Positions 12,651 through 25,022 of a stretch of DNA of 64,000 bases are shown one piece after another. The stretch covers positions 930,001-994,000 of the forward strand of contig NC_134088.1 in NCBI RefSeq assembly GCF_000715075.1, written 5' to 3'. The notes under the pieces are model-generated. The model had not been told where the DNA came from and did no database searches. It saw only the letters and a program-made list of their open reading frames with translations. Position numbers and translations under genes: made by a program. How positions within the stretch are numbered: position 1 is the first letter of the stretch; each line of letters starts with the position of its first letter. Source of the DNA: Nicotiana tabacum. Lineage: Eukaryota; Streptophyta; Magnoliopsida; Solanales; Solanaceae.

Positions 12651-12960
12651 GGTACGTATTGTCCGCTATAGCACAACAAACCGCATGGATCGTCTCTTGG
12701 GCTACGCTATATTGGGTCAAAAATACGTGCGTATCATGTGAATTTGTTTTATAAGAATGTGAATTTGTGTCATATCTTATAAAGTACTTTACTTTCCCCT
12801 CCCATTTCGATGTGGGGTTCGTCTAAGGTGATATGTGGACCCTTCTTTAGAAGCTTGCCAGCTGAAGCCTGCCAGTCCTGCTTGACATGCCCCTCATCGG
12901 CCTGTCCTCGGTCATAGGCGTTACACTCTTCATGCGCCCCTATATCTTTTATTATTGAGC
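12651..12960. repeat. Dispersed-repeat-like, GC-richer segment
   Basis: This block is clearly richer in G+C than its surroundings. It carries stretches such as cgatgtggggttcgtctaag and tgcccctcatcggcctgtcc that resemble interspersed repeat sequence seen in Solanaceae intergenic DNA. No termini were identified. Confidence 0.3.
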
Positions 12961-14507
12961 ATTGCTTTAGCTTTTTTTTGATGGTGATTCAGATTTGTTC
13001 GATGAAGCTAATCTCTTCAATCTCTTACTAGTTGACCTTGAACCCTATAACTTTGAGGTAAAACATCAAAACGAGTTTCACAATGATCATCAATTTATCA
13101 GAAATGTCTTCCTTTATTTGTACTTGAAACCGACAGTGTGAGCAAGCAACCTAACACGGATGAAGCTAACTCTTATCTCAAGTAAAAATAAATTAATGGT
13201 TGTGCTTTACCTTTGCTAATAATTCTTTTGTGTATTGTCTAGTTATTCAGGATTATCTTCTAACTAAATAAAGATGGAGCTAAGTGTATGAAACTAAGTA
13301 TAAAGTTTAGTTTATATTTAATAAAGATACATCAAAAATTGATATTTTCTTGTCCCAATCTACCAAACCAACCTAACTAAGGCAAGCTAGTGTTTGTATA
13401 AACACCTAGTTGACTTAAATTCCTTTCTTCTGTTGTTTCTTTTTCTTTTATTTTCCCTTTATAATTTTATTTGACTAGTTTCCTAATTTTTGCTGGGACC
13501 AATTAGTTTAAAAATGAATTTAATAAAAAAATTGTTAATAGTAAATCCAAAGGTCAAATTCCTTGACATCATCATATGATAGTTATATTTCTAGAAACAC
13601 AAGTCCTTTTGTGTACCTAATACGCGGGATTGTACTTTTCAACCAAAAGTCAACTTTTTGTACGTACCATTTTGACTTACTACGTGTCAAGTGGATAATC
13701 TTAGAGTAATTTTATTAGAACAGAAGTAAAAAAACTATTGGACTTGAGAAATTAGAAGGAAAAAAGGCAGTAATTCTCAATGGCCAATGGGTTGATTTGG
13801 TTGCAACAAAAGCAAGTTTGTCTGGTTATTAAAACAAACAAACAATGTAAAAAAACGGTACATAAAGTATCCCGTGTTCCTATAGAGATCGAGAAAAAAC
13901 CGTACTCTAAAAAATGTAGTGCACACAACCTGTCATAATAAAGTATTTTTCTGGTTTTGTCCGATACCGATACCTGCTGACCTGACTTATTCAGTTTTGT
14001 GTTATGTAGAATTTGTTTAAGGGAAAACTATCACTTCCTACTAAGAAATTTTTTCATTAACATAATCCGAATCTGATTTCTAGTCAAAAGTGGAGGAATC
14101 CATTCATCCCACCATATTCCCTAGTGATTTATCAACATCATTAGATTGTTCCTTTTGTTGTATAGTTGATTATAACCGCGATTTTAAAAGGTAGTACAGA
14201 TTCATGTTGATGTAACTATAAGAAGGGGGTTAGCTTTATATATATTGACCGTGTAAAAAACTTTTATTATGGTATTTTAACATGTTGAAGCAGTAACCTG
14301 CCTTATTTTCTGTGTTACTAAACTTCTTTTTTTTGACGGTTAACATAATTATTTTTTATATGACATAAAAAATATTAAAGTTCTTTTATAATATCAGTAT
14401 ACAATAGTAATTGTTCACAACAAGCGTGATACATATCAATAGATGCATGGAACTTTAAGAAATAGAGTAAATAATTTAATTTGGTAACCAATTAAATCAA
14501 ATGCTTT
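12961..14507. other. AT-rich intergenic DNA
   Basis: Nothing recognisable: no extended frame with protein character, no clear repeat termini. Confidence 0.5.
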
Positions 14508-14665
14508 GGAGCAACAGTAAAGTTGTTTCTGCATGACCTATAGGTCACGAGTTTGAGCCGTGAAAATATCCACTAATGCTTGCATTAAGATAGGCTGTCT
14601 ACATTACACCTCTTGGGGATGCGGTTCTTCCCCGACCCTATCCAAAAATGGAGATGCTTTGTGAT
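14508..14665 (+). mobile_element. tRNA-derived SINE
   Basis: A diverged tRNA-like head: ggagcaacagtaaagttg with A-box character, and ggtcacgagtttgagccgtg with a B-box (gtttgagcc). It is followed by a SINE body including cctcttggggatgcggttct and ccccgaccctatcc. Same body type as the reversed copy at 16302-16456. Target duplications not resolved. Confidence 0.65.
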
Positions 14666-16301
14666 AATATAAGTGTATATAAGTTAAAATCCAGCAAAAT
14701 TATAATATAAAAACACATTTATTTGATGTTTACAAATAAATCATTTTAGGTATATTTCGATAAAGAGTGTGATAGACAGTAGCAATTGGAAACGAAAGAA
14801 TGTAATAAAATTAGAAGTGTGTAAATAAATGCATGGTAAAGTAATAAAGTCGTTAAAGAGATAAGGCCAAGTCAATTTCCTTGGATACCAGAATGTGATA
14901 TAGTAATTCATTATGGGTTTGTTAAAAGAGGGGTTGACAATCATACAGATGAGTTAAGAATTATTTTTATATTCTTTTATAATATAGTATTATTATCCTA
15001 CAAAAAGTGAATGAAGTGATAATAACAGCTACATTAATTTAAGGGTGCAGATAAATTATTGTTGAAGAAAAACAAAAGTCATTAAGGGTCTACTTCAAAG
15101 AATATTTGGTTAGATTATATAGAAAATTAATTATTTAAAAGTTCATTTATATCAAGAGTCCATTGTAGGGCAACTTTGTCAACCCTCCTTTAATTAGCTA
15201 GATCATTTTTTTCTGGTTCCTAGGTCTATATATAATTAATACCTTATTAATATTTAAATCTCCTTCCTTAATCTCTCTTTCTTTAATTCTTTGCATATAT
15301 AGGGACTGAGCCTACAGGTGGATCATAGTATTATAGTTTAATTTTATAAACTAATGGTCTTAATGTACTTTATTATTTGAATGTTGTTCATACATGAATA
15401 TCGTGAAGTGGATAAGAATATGAGACTTACTAATAAAGTTAAGAGACCATATAGGGTTATAATAAGATGGATCAGATTCTTTCGCCATTAATCAGAGTTC
15501 TCGAATTCGAGCTTGAGTATGAAAAAATCCTAACATGAAAGGCTTCTCCCTTTAATGCAACTTACACAATGAGAATCGAATAGAAAATTAAAAAAAAGAA
15601 AAGAAAAGAAATTTCTATCTCTCTCTTTAAGGTATTCAATTTATTTAAAGAGAATTAGAAAACTCACATAATTTCCGAAAGATTAGCCCCTTTAATAAGA
15701 TTGCAACATTAATATTATGTTATTAAATGAGGATTAAGTCTTCCTCTCATTCTCCCCCTACAATAGATGTCAATTTCAACGGGATAGTCACCAACAGTTA
15801 TAAGGAGGGCGAACGAGAAAATATTACGTGATTTTTTTTTTTATTTGCTTAAGTTTTGATGGACAAAATTACCAGATATTTGTATTGAAACTGCTGTCAG
15901 CTGATCGGAGAGAGATATCATATACCTGGGGGAATAGTCAAGGTGCATGTAATTAGCTGGCTCTGACACCAGCTATATTTGTTTAGCCTTTTTAATAATA
16001 CTAAATAATTAAATTAATGTTAAAGTCCAAATAGAAATAATTCCAACACAATATCTATATCAAGTAGAGTATTTACTAGTACTAGCAAAAAGCATCACTT
16101 ATGGGAAAGAGAAGTACTAACTATTAACACTAAAGCAAGAAGTCTACATTTTAACTATCAAGATGTATACTTATTATCTAGGAAAATCAAAAATCTTTAC
16201 GAGGCTCGCTTATTAATTAATTTATCTAAAACATTCAAAATTACTATAGAAGTTTAGGACAACAACTATTCTCGACTCGCTGACTAATTTATTAAAAAAA
16301 A
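14666..16301. other. AT-rich intergenic DNA
   Basis: No gene recognised. The 67-codon frame at 14741-14944 (-) and other short frames lack protein features. Confidence 0.5.
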
Positions 16302-16456
16302 GAAAAAGGAGCCGCACAAAACATCTCGTATTTATGCAAGATTCGAAGAAGGACCACACCTCTAGTGATATGATGTAGATAACCTACCCTAATACAAGTA
16401 CTATTGATTGCTTCCACGGCTCGAACCCGTGAACTATAGCTCACACGGAGAGAACC
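16302..16456 (-). mobile_element. tRNA-derived SINE (reverse)
   Basis: Read on the minus strand, gttcacgggttcgagccgtg supplies a good RNA polymerase III B-box. It is followed by a body related to the SINE at 14508, ending in gatgttttgtgcggctcc. The 70-codon frame across it is incidental. Confidence 0.6.
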
Positions 16457-17391
16457 TATGATAATACAAATATTAGTCGCTAATTTATCACATACAATAT
16501 TCAAAAAAATACTTTATTACTAGTTTAAAAGTACTTTTCACAACACGAACTGCCTTTCCCCCCACACCCTCTTATTCTACACCATTTGCAGATTTGTATC
16601 AAGATTTTGTCAAATCCCCTCCACAAAATTTATGAATACTAACTAATCAGCTTACCTTTTAGCCCTAGGTAACTTATTGATAATTGAGATTCCAAGAAGT
16701 CAAAAGATACATACTTAGCACAAAAAACTAATAAGTTGTAGCATATGAGAGGTTAGGAAGAAAAGTTTTGTGGGGTTGTTTTGGTTGAAGATTTGCAAAA
16801 AGATATTCCCCCCTTCCCCACCCCTAACTATATATCGAATCCAAAATTTAAATTTGATAGGTTCAGCTTTTAATTGCATTTAATTTAATGTACTTTTAAA
16901 ATTATATATTCAAAATGGAGTATGGTTTCGGATTTATTGCATCATATTTACTATGGTCTCAGGGTCGAGAGAAGGCAAATGCTCCCATAATAGACCCTGA
17001 CTTTGCGCCGATTGAAGCTTCTCCTCTGACTGAGTCCTTGCGAAATTTCTTGAAGTCTTATAAAAAACTATTCAAGAACGAATTTAACAAGACTAATCTA
17101 ATATTACTGAACATTAAATAAAAATTAGGGCATCCAAAACTTGGGGCAATTTCTGCCTTTTAACACGCGGTACACCATGTTTTTCGCATATATTTTTATG
17201 TTTGGTGTCCAAAATATTCTGTTCAGTTGAACTCGTAGCTAATTAATAAGATACATTGCTACTGGCTAATTCTAGATATTAGTTTAAGTGCATAAAGTAA
17301 AGTCAATTAAGTTAGAACCAATAATACTACATTATATTATTATTTTGGTATTTAGCCAACAAAGAGCCATACTTATCTTCTTAAATATAAA
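16457..17391. other. AT-rich intergenic DNA
   Basis: Nothing firm. A 68-codon frame at 16915-17121 (+) has no motif, homologue I recognise or convincing gene context. Confidence 0.45.
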
Positions 17392-17573
17392 AGGGCAGTT
17401 CTGTATGCTAAGCTCCCGCTATACGCAGGGTTCGGGGAAGGGCTGAAACACAAGACCCTATCTTACGCAGGCTTACCCTATATTTTTGCAAGAAGTTATT
17501 TCTACGGCTCGAACCCGTGACCTCCTAGTCACATGGTAGCAGCTTTACCAGTTACGTCAAGGCTCCCCTTCTA
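17392..17573 (-). mobile_element. TS-type SINE (reverse)
   Basis: On the minus strand it reads ggagccttgacgtaactggt, a B-box in ggtcacgggttcgagccg, then a tail corresponding to the TS SINE consensus tail (ccggaccctgcg, gcgggagcttag type words in diverged form, ending gggctgccctttt-like). TS is a known Solanaceae SINE family; the assignment is by remembered consensus. Confidence 0.7.
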
Positions 17574-17999
17574 TTTTTTAAATTATATTATCAATACTAT
17601 ATTTCTATATACCAGCCAAGTGTTGGGGTCTTGTTGATGATGCATGAAATTGCCAGTGTCAATGGAGAGAGAGATTCTTGGCTAAGGAGAAAGACAAACA
17701 GAAACATGTTTTCTTCTTCCTAAAGATCTGAGTCCATTTGCTTATTAATTTATTAAACACCTTTTGAAAATTTGATAGTTTTCTGCTTGTTATTTCTTTG
17801 CAAGTGCGGTTCTGGACCTCTTTGTCCTTCTAATAATCTTATTTAATACAACTTAAAATGTTTTTATTATGAAATAATTTAATATTTAGTAGAGGGACCA
17901 AGGTCAATGAAGCTGGCTTAGCTTGTTCTCTCTCTCAAAAAGCTTTGAATTTTTTAGAATATATTCATTTGTTTTTTTTCTTATATTTCTTTTGAAAAG

Positions 18000-18381
18000 G
18001 TGAAAGGAGCCTTGGCCCAACTGGTAAAACTGTTGTCATGTGATCAGGAAGTCACGGGTTCGAGCCATGGAAATAGCCTCTTGCAAAAATACAGCGTAAG
18101 GCCAGTGGGCAGAGCCAAGATTTTATTAAGGGGAGTCAAAATATAAAGAAACAAACTCACCAAGAAATCAAGGGCTGTCATTATATAGTATATATACATA
18201 TTTTTTAAAAAATTTACCAAGCTAAACAATGTAATTTTCCGACGAAGGGGTGTCAGTGACATCCCTTCGATGCATGTGGCTCTGCCACTGCGTAAAGTTG
18301 TGTACAATAAACCCTTGTGGTCCGGCCCTTCTCCGGACCCTGTGCATAGCGTGAGCTTAATGCACCGGGCTGCTTTTTTTT
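18000..18381 (+). mobile_element. TS-type SINE split by a MITE
   Basis: The head reads ggagccttggcccaactggt, with the B-box in gtcacgggttcgagcc and the TS body cctcttgcaaaaatacagcg. After an insertion at 18103-18290, the body resumes (tgtgtacaataaacccttgt, ggtccggcccttctccggac) and ends caccgggctgc plus T run. Flanking direct repeats of 13 bases, ttcttttgaaaag (17987) and ttcttatgaaaag (18382), fit SINE target-site duplication with one mismatch. Confidence 0.85.
18103..18290. mobile_element. hAT-type MITE nested in the SINE
   Basis: A 188-base insert has inverted termini cagtgggcagagcca and tggctctgccactg. It is bordered by 8-base direct repeats cgtaaggc (18095-18102) and cgtaaagt (18291-18298), with two mismatches. 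Eight-base duplications and CAG-type ends are characteristic of hAT elements. Its removal restores a continuous TS SINE. Non-coding: the 87-codon minus-strand frame over it is incidental. Confidence 0.85.
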
Positions 18382-18394
18382 TTCTTATGAAAAG

Positions 18395-18776
18395 CTATCT
18401 CCATGTTCTTGATAATTGATTTGAAACCCTAGCCAACTTGTTTCAATTAGGGTGTCTAAAAGAAACAAATAAATTATGAAATTTACCCTTATTGCCGTAA
18501 TCAGCGACTTAACTTGTTGATATGTAAGAAGATGTTATTAATTTATTGGATTAATTAAGACTTTATGGTGCGTTTATGACGGAGCAGAGATAAAAATGAT
18601 TTTTACACTAAGATATTTTTCTTTAAAAAATAATTGAATTAAGTAAAGTTCATCTCAATTCTATAATTAATTGAAGCTACGATAACATAGAAGAAATACC
18701 AATATACTAAATGTCTTTCTATGAGGCTTCATCAATTACGTAACTATTGCTAACAAAAAAAAAATTTAAGTTTAAG

Positions 18777-18824
<48 letters not shown>

Positions 18825-20418
18825 TGTAATAAATTTTACTAAAGATTCTTCGAGGAAAAAATAGAGATGTCTCGTATGTTACTCAAAATATGTGAAAGTA
18901 TTGATGTAATTTCATAGAGTTATTCAGTCTGAATGCTACATGAAGAACGTAAGCCAAATGACAGAATTATTATAGGAATAATAATAGTATTATTAGGAGC
19001 TACTTTAGCCCACTCCTGCAATATGTCTTATTTTCAAGATTACAGTTCCCCCATTTAAGAAGGCTTATCTGTAGATATTTTTCTATGACCTGATAGCGTA
19101 ACACGTTCTTTAATTGCTCGAATGTTGTATATGACTTAAACTCTTAGATATTTTTCTTTTCAATTAACCTACACATATTTGCATTAGCTCTCTCTATTTT
19201 TTCACAAATATCTTATAGAGAATTCTTTTAGTTGGCTTTCTCATATCCTCAACTTGCCCAAAACTAATTTAAGTACTTAAGCTTGTTCCATCAAAATGAT
19301 TAAATGAACCACTATGAATATGGATAAATTGTCAAAGTATGCAAGTTGGCTGACATAAAATGCCATATCAAGTTGGAGTCCAAACAGTTCACCCACATAA
19401 ATTTGTTGCTCCATTTCAATTTATTTCACTTCTTTCTTCTTGATTATTTAAGCAATTTTTCTCATTAATAAAAAAGTCATTTACTCGAAAATGGAACATA
19501 AAGTTTTAGAAACTACTTAGAACGACAATGATACATTATTCATTCTTAATCTTGAGACATAAGTATGGGGATTGAGAAAATACATGTTAAATAATGGTAG
19601 AGAATTATTAATTTGCTTATATTAGTTCGTGTAAGAGTTTCCTTTATAATATTTTGAGTTACTTCGATCCATCTAATTTTACTTGAGGTTTTTGGATTGA
19701 AAGCTCAAATTCTTTCGCAAGTGAATAAACAAAGAAACTTGACACCCTTATAATGGTTTGCTCAGATTTACCAAGTGCTTCTTTTAAAGCATTTTTTTAG
19801 ATGTATGTTTTTTTTTTCTGCAGTACCTCGACATGACATGAGTGTGAAAGGAGTTCAAGAATCAATTTGCATATTAATTTGCCTCGGATATTTCTTGGGG
19901 CATTGACACAATCGATCGACTCTTGATATATATAAGACATTGCATTCTCCAAATAATTCAAATCGAAGCAATTTTAGTTAAGTTCCAAAGTGTGGCACTA
20001 CATTTTAGATATATTTCGAATATTATTTAATTATGATTGAAGATAGATAAATGAAGATGTGTTGCAAATAATTATTTGGAGACAAATTTATCTTTGTCTG
20101 CATCAATACCTAAAGAAAGTAGAGCAATAATCCAAGATTTTTAGGGCAAGGTTGGCGACAAACTAAGAGGACGGAGCCTTCTTTCTTGATTTTAGCTGTA
20201 GAATTTCATCCACATAATAAGATAACATATTATGGAAAAAGCAAACAATTTTAATATTATATTTTGAGAGAAATTTTGTATAGTACTTTGTCATCTTATT
20301 AAAAAAATATTAACAATAAGCTAATCCAAAAATGACAGAGTAAGAGAGAGACACAAAAACCCTAGAGGAGAAGACTTTTTTGGTTTTCAAAAGTATTACA
20401 TCATCCACTCTTTTCTAC
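18395..20418. other. Intergenic DNA upstream of the MYB gene
   Basis: AT-rich, no coding signal, apart from the (TA)n tract listed separately. The last several hundred bases are presumably the MYB promoter. Confidence 0.5.
18778..18823. repeat. (TA)n microsatellite
   Basis: About 22 uninterrupted TA dinucleotides. Confidence 0.95.
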
Positions 20419-20425
20419 CTATAAA
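20419..20425 (+). promoter_or_regulatory. TATA box of the MYB gene
   Basis: TATAAAA in the context ctacctataaaaccaag, 119 bases upstream of the MYB start codon. It implies a transcription start near 20450 and a leader of roughly 90 bases. Confidence 0.65.
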
Positions 20426-20543
20426 ACCAAGTCTTCTCCTCCAATATTTTCAAACCAACATTCACAAGTTCAAGAATCAAGGGTTTGAGAGAAGAAATAT
20501 TTGGAAGCAAAATTCATTAGAAGAAAAAAAAAATTGAAAAAAA

Positions 20544-22268
20544 ATGGGTAGAGCTCCATGTTGTGACAAAAATAATGTGAAGAAAGGTCCATGGTCACCA
20601 GAAGAAGATACAAAACTCAAAGCATATATTGAAGAAAATGGCACTGGTAATAACTGGATTGCTCTTCCCCAAAAAATAGGTATCATCTTCTTCTCCTTGT
20701 CTCTCTCTATATTATTCGTTTCGATCGAGAAATATGGTAAAGTTTCTGCCGTATGACCAAGAGGTTACGGGTTCAAGCCATGGAAACAACTTTTTGCAGA
20801 AATGCAGGGTAAGGTTGCGTACAATATACCCTTGTGGTCTGGCCTTTCCCGGAGCGGGAGCTTAGTGCACCGGGCTGCCCTTTCGATCGAGAAATACCTT
20901 TAAAAATTGAGAATTTTTCTCAAGATTAGTCTGATTGATTTTTTTAAAAATATTTTTTTAGGGCTTAAGAGATGTGGAAAGAGTTGCAGGCTTAGATGGC
21001 TCAATTACTTAAGACCTAATATTAAACATGGTGGATTTACTGAAGAAGAAGACAATATCATTTGCAGCCTCTATATTAGTATTGGCAGCAGGTATATATT
21101 CATCTCTCTCACACACACATACACACAGAAACACACAAACAATAACAACAAAAGTAATGGAAATCCAACTAAATTACTTGTCCTTTAGTTCTTGTTAGAG
21201 ATCATTATTAGGAATATCTCACTTCTCCAAGGTTATTAAAACCTATTTTTATTCATGTTGCTTGTTGATGATCCAAATTCCTTTCTCAGAGCTAACTTTG
21301 TTTAAGTGTATAACGATCTTATCTGAAAGCTTAAGCTGTTATATTATGTCATGGAGAACTTAGTCTGATTATGTTTAAAACCCTTTTGTGAAAACTTTAG
21401 GTGGTCTATAATAGCTGCACAACTTCCTGGAAGAACAGATAATGATATCAAGAACTACTGGAATACTCGACTGAAGAAGAAGTTGCTCGGGAAAAGAAAA
21501 CAATCTCAAATGAACAGATTATTACTTGCTAGTAGTGGTCAAGATCTTAAAGAAACAAATGGATTAGAAGAAAATTCTTTACTCCAAAACCTAAGCAACT
21601 CGGCTCTCGAAAGACTTCAACTTCATATGCAACTTCAAACCCTACAAAACCCTCTTTCTTTCTATAATAATCCTACACTTTGGCCTAAGTTAACCCCTCT
21701 TCAACAAAAAATGATCCAAACCCTACAACCTAATGGCTTAAATGAGAATCAATCACCTATTTTCGCACCGATAAATCCAAGTGATCATAACCAAGCTCAT
21801 GAACTAGGGCAAAAAGTTGTCATCAATGAATTTGCTAATACCATGACCAATTTCAAGGCGAATGAAGTGGAAAAAAGTAACATGAATAATGTCATATCGT
21901 CTTCAGACAACACTCCTATTGAGTCTAACAATCAAAGAAATGCTCTTGACAAAAACATAGGGCAAGAAAACACAAGGGAAATCCAAATCCAAATCCAGGG
22001 TGTTCAAGGGTTTACTCAAGCCGAGATCGATGACCTAATTCTCAACAAAGGAATTGGCTTTAATACACCATCAGAAAATCATCAAATAGCTGAATTTGAT
22101 TGTTTTAAAGAGATGGATGATGGATCAAGGGACAATTTGGCATGGTGGTCTAATGAGTTTGATACAAATACAGCTTCTTCATCAAATTCTTGGGGTTCAT
22201 CTTCCAATATTCTTCAACAGACTGAAGGGGTGTATCAAGATTATGCACAAGGGTATAATTTGCAATAA
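20544..22268 (+). CDS. RAX1: R2R3-MYB transcription factor, subgroup 14 (RAX/Blind type)
   Basis: DNA-binding regulator; subgroup 14 members (Arabidopsis RAX1-3, tomato Blind) control axillary meristem formation, and relatives MYB36/68 act in root endodermis. Exons 20544-20679, 20962-21091 and 21401-22268 join in phase into 377 residues. It begins [20 protein letters not shown]. The R2 repeat has W20, NNWIAL and [11 protein letters not shown]3 has [28 protein letters not shown] and the subgroup signature [14 protein letters not shown]. The two introns sit at the standard R2R3-MYB positions. The long C-terminal region (about 115-377) has RAX-like blocks: [15 protein letters not shown], a WPKLTPLQQ patch, a WWSNEF box, [10 protein letters not shown], and a DYAQGYN end. 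This pattern favours RAX/Blind over MYB36. Intron 1 carries a SINE. A TATA box lies 119 bases upstream. One-to-one orthology is inferred, not tested. Confidence 0.93.
20736..20880 (+). mobile_element. 5'-truncated TS SINE in MYB intron 1
   Basis: Begins at tggtaaagtttctgccgtat (the head before the A-box is missing), has the B-box in ggttacgggttcaagcc, and ends caccgggctgccc. It is flanked by perfect 16-base direct repeats tttcgatcgagaaata at 20720-20735 and 20881-20896, a clear target-site duplication. It sits inside a 282-base intron and in the same orientation as the gene. Confidence 0.92.
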
Positions 22269-23474
22269 TAGATTTATGAGGTACAGAGGTATTTAATACT
22301 ATTGCAAGGAGAAATAGGAGAGCTTTGGGTAAAGGGTGTTTGTAAATTTGTGTGAATAATGCTTTCTCTTTGTCATCTTGCTAAATAACTTGTATGACAT
22401 GACTGTCAGTTAATATTTTCCTTTTTTTTTTTTTTTTATGTTATCTCTCAATGTAAACCATATAGTAATATTATGCATCTAAACTACATCTTATGATTCA
22501 CCTTAACTAGAGTGAGTAATCACAAACTATTTCTATCGGTTCACGAATCGAAAACCTATTTCCACAGCAAGCCCGAGTCTGAATGGGTATATGTATACTA
22601 TGTCGTGCAACATTTAGAGTATTTGTTTCAGGACCGTTCTTGTGCATCTCCTTACTTTATAGCAGTTCTAGAAAATATAACTTTCGCGCAGAATGAAATG
22701 GGTCATCCTTCCATATTTGCGAGAGAAGTACGTTAAGGTTTGTACGTTTGTAGAATATCGCAATAGTTAATGATTTGAATTGAGGTGCAAAGTCTACTAG
22801 GTTCGAGAGTTTTAGGTTATAATAATTCAACAATTTAGTTAATTTTGAGATATTGCATAACTACTCCTTGCTACCACTTATAATTAAGAATCGTTTTGTT
22901 CCAAAGACAAATTATATAAAAATAAGTAATGCAGAAATTATAATAGAGAGATTACAATGTGTCGACTATATCTTGTTTGATGGTTGGTTCGTTGTGTTAA
23001 AAGTTAGTTTTTAACCTATAATTTAAACTAGGTGTTTACTTTAAAGTAAAAGATTGGTTATTATATGAAGGTTCTTTTTTTTATTTTAATTTTTTTAATT
23101 CATGTATTACTAACGCCACACCTAGATAGACATTGACATGCTAGATAATATAGGACAAATAAAACTAACAAAAATAAATAATAATGTCTTACTTGTGGAA
23201 GCATACATTTTTTAGCAAATATCTGTCCTACAAGAGTTAATGAGTAGAATACCTGCATATTCTTAATCATTATTCCACATTTTGCCCGCATAAGATGGTT
23301 ATAAATTATTGCATTAATTTTGCAAGTATTATGTGGAAGGAAAAAGTATAAAATAAAAAAATCATTAATAATGCTAATGTGCTTATGTGAAAATTATTTC
23401 TCCAAACTGCTGCAACTAGCATCACCTAGGTATCTCTAAAAAATTGGCAATATTCAACATGATGAATAATATTT
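22269..23474. other. Downstream flank of the MYB gene
   Basis: 3' UTR and AT-rich intergenic DNA, with a T16 run near 22423. The 74-codon frame at 22512-22736 has no recognisable domain or codon bias and is not called. Confidence 0.45.
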
Positions 23475-24275
23475 TTTTGGCGTTCGAGTTCACTTTTTAA
23501 TGTGTTTACATACATGGTAATTTTTTTGAATTTGGTTGACGAACTTCGATTGGCCTAAAAATTGGTAGATCCACCCGATATGACCTTGTGAGCAATAATC
23601 ACCATAAGTCCATAACTAACATCATTTTTTTGTTATTTCGAGTAATAAAATAGGAATTAATGATTATATTCACTTTTTCGTGTATTTATATACATGATGA
23701 TTTTTCTGAATTTGATTGACAGACTCCGATTGACCTAGAAATATGTCGATCCATTGGATATGGCATTGTGAGCAATATACACCATGACTAATATCATGTT
23801 TTGGCGTTTTGAGGTTATAAGTTGGAATTAATGATTATGTCTATTTTTTCGTGTGTTTATATACATAATAATTTTCCTGAATTTGATTGATGGACTCTAT
23901 TGGCCTAAAAATTGGTGGATCCATCAAATATTGGTCATGGCGAATGAACTCGAAAGTTATTGCGAAGCAAGGAGTATTGGCCAATAGACCGTTTCCTGTG
24001 GATCTACGAAAATTCAATGATCGGAGTCAGTAAAAAAATTTCTACAAAATCAGCATGTACTAGTATACATCAAAAAGTGGATATAATCACAAATTCATAT
24101 TCCACGATCATGAAACGCCATATAATAAAGTCAAAAATCATGGTGAATCAACAAGTATTGATAACTAAACCGTTTCTTATGGACCAACAAATAATTAGGC
24201 CAATTAAAGTCTGTCAAAAAATTTCTATAAAATCAACATGTACTAATACACACTAAAAAGTAGACACAATCATAA
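23475..24275. repeat. Diverged tandem repeat with inverted half
   Basis: Three direct copies of a unit of about 165-190 bases start near 23480, 23670 and 23839 (shared words: gtgtttatatacat, tgaatttgattga, ggcctaaaaattggt, ttgtgagcaat). From about 23975 to 24275 two further copies run in the opposite direction (for example gatcggagtcagt and catgtactagtatacat are reverse complements of the same part). The arrangement could fold into a large hairpin. No coding content. Confidence 0.7.
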
Positions 24276-25022
24276 CTTAGTTACTCCTTGCCATGATCGT
24301 TACTCTTTTTGGTATTTTAGGGCTATAAAACTGGAATTTCGCCCGATTTCCAAATTTTCCTGTACGATAGCCCACGCTTCATGCATGAGCCCGCGCCACA
24401 AGACCTGGACTGCCTAAAAAATTTTCGGCCCTTCAAAAACGACCTAAGATACAATGTTCATTGCCTTGTCATATCCGTTCCTCTTTTATTGGCGTTTTAG
24501 GGCCATAAAACTGAAATTCTACCCGATTTCTAGATTTTCGAGAGCTATAACCCACCCTTTCTCTGTGGGCCCCGAACCCGGATTGACTATAACTCACTCC
24601 TTCTGCATGGGCCTGGGTCCCCCATCGGATAGCCTAAAATCATATCGGGCCATCGAAAACGACCTAAGGAACAATAGTCACCGCCTCTCCATGATCGTTC
24701 CTCATTTTTTGGCATTATAGGGCCATCAAACTGGAACCTTTCCCGATTCTTAGATTTTTATGTGCTACAGCCCACTCCTTCTATATGTGTCGGGCCCCCG
24801 TACCTGGATCGCCTAAAATTTAGGCCATTACCCGAACAATTAAAAACGGCCTAAGAAATAATAATCACTGCTTCACCATGATCGTTTTTCATTTTTCGAC
24901 ATTTTTGCACCATAAAACTGAAATTCCGCCTGATTCCCTGATTTTCTTGTGCTATAGCCATTTACCCGGACCATAAAAAACGACCTAAGAAATGATAGTC
25001 ACCGCCTCGCCATGACCGTTCC
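24276..25022. repeat. Satellite-like tandem repeat, 4 diverged copies
   Basis: Units of about 150-220 bases begin near 24290, 24470, 24690 and 24880. Shared words: catgatcgtt, tttagggc-ataaaactg, cccgatt, ctatagccca, cgacctaag, caccgcctcgccatg. The ataaaactggaatt part resembles the ataagttggaatta part of the preceding repeat, so both blocks probably derive from one family. The array is cut at 25022 by a chromovirus LTR. Confidence 0.7.

Noticed and set aside
16915..17121. 68-codon frame as a small gene
   Set aside because: No family resemblance, AT-rich intergenic setting, no promoter or splice evidence.
18000..18110. True tRNA gene (A- and B-box present)
   Set aside because: The sequence continues into a SINE body and tail with target duplications, and no cloverleaf can be completed; the same holds for the copies at 14508, 16302, 17392 and 20736.
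22512..22736. 74-codon frame downstream of the MYB gene
   Set aside because: No motif or context; length expected by chance in this amount of sequence.
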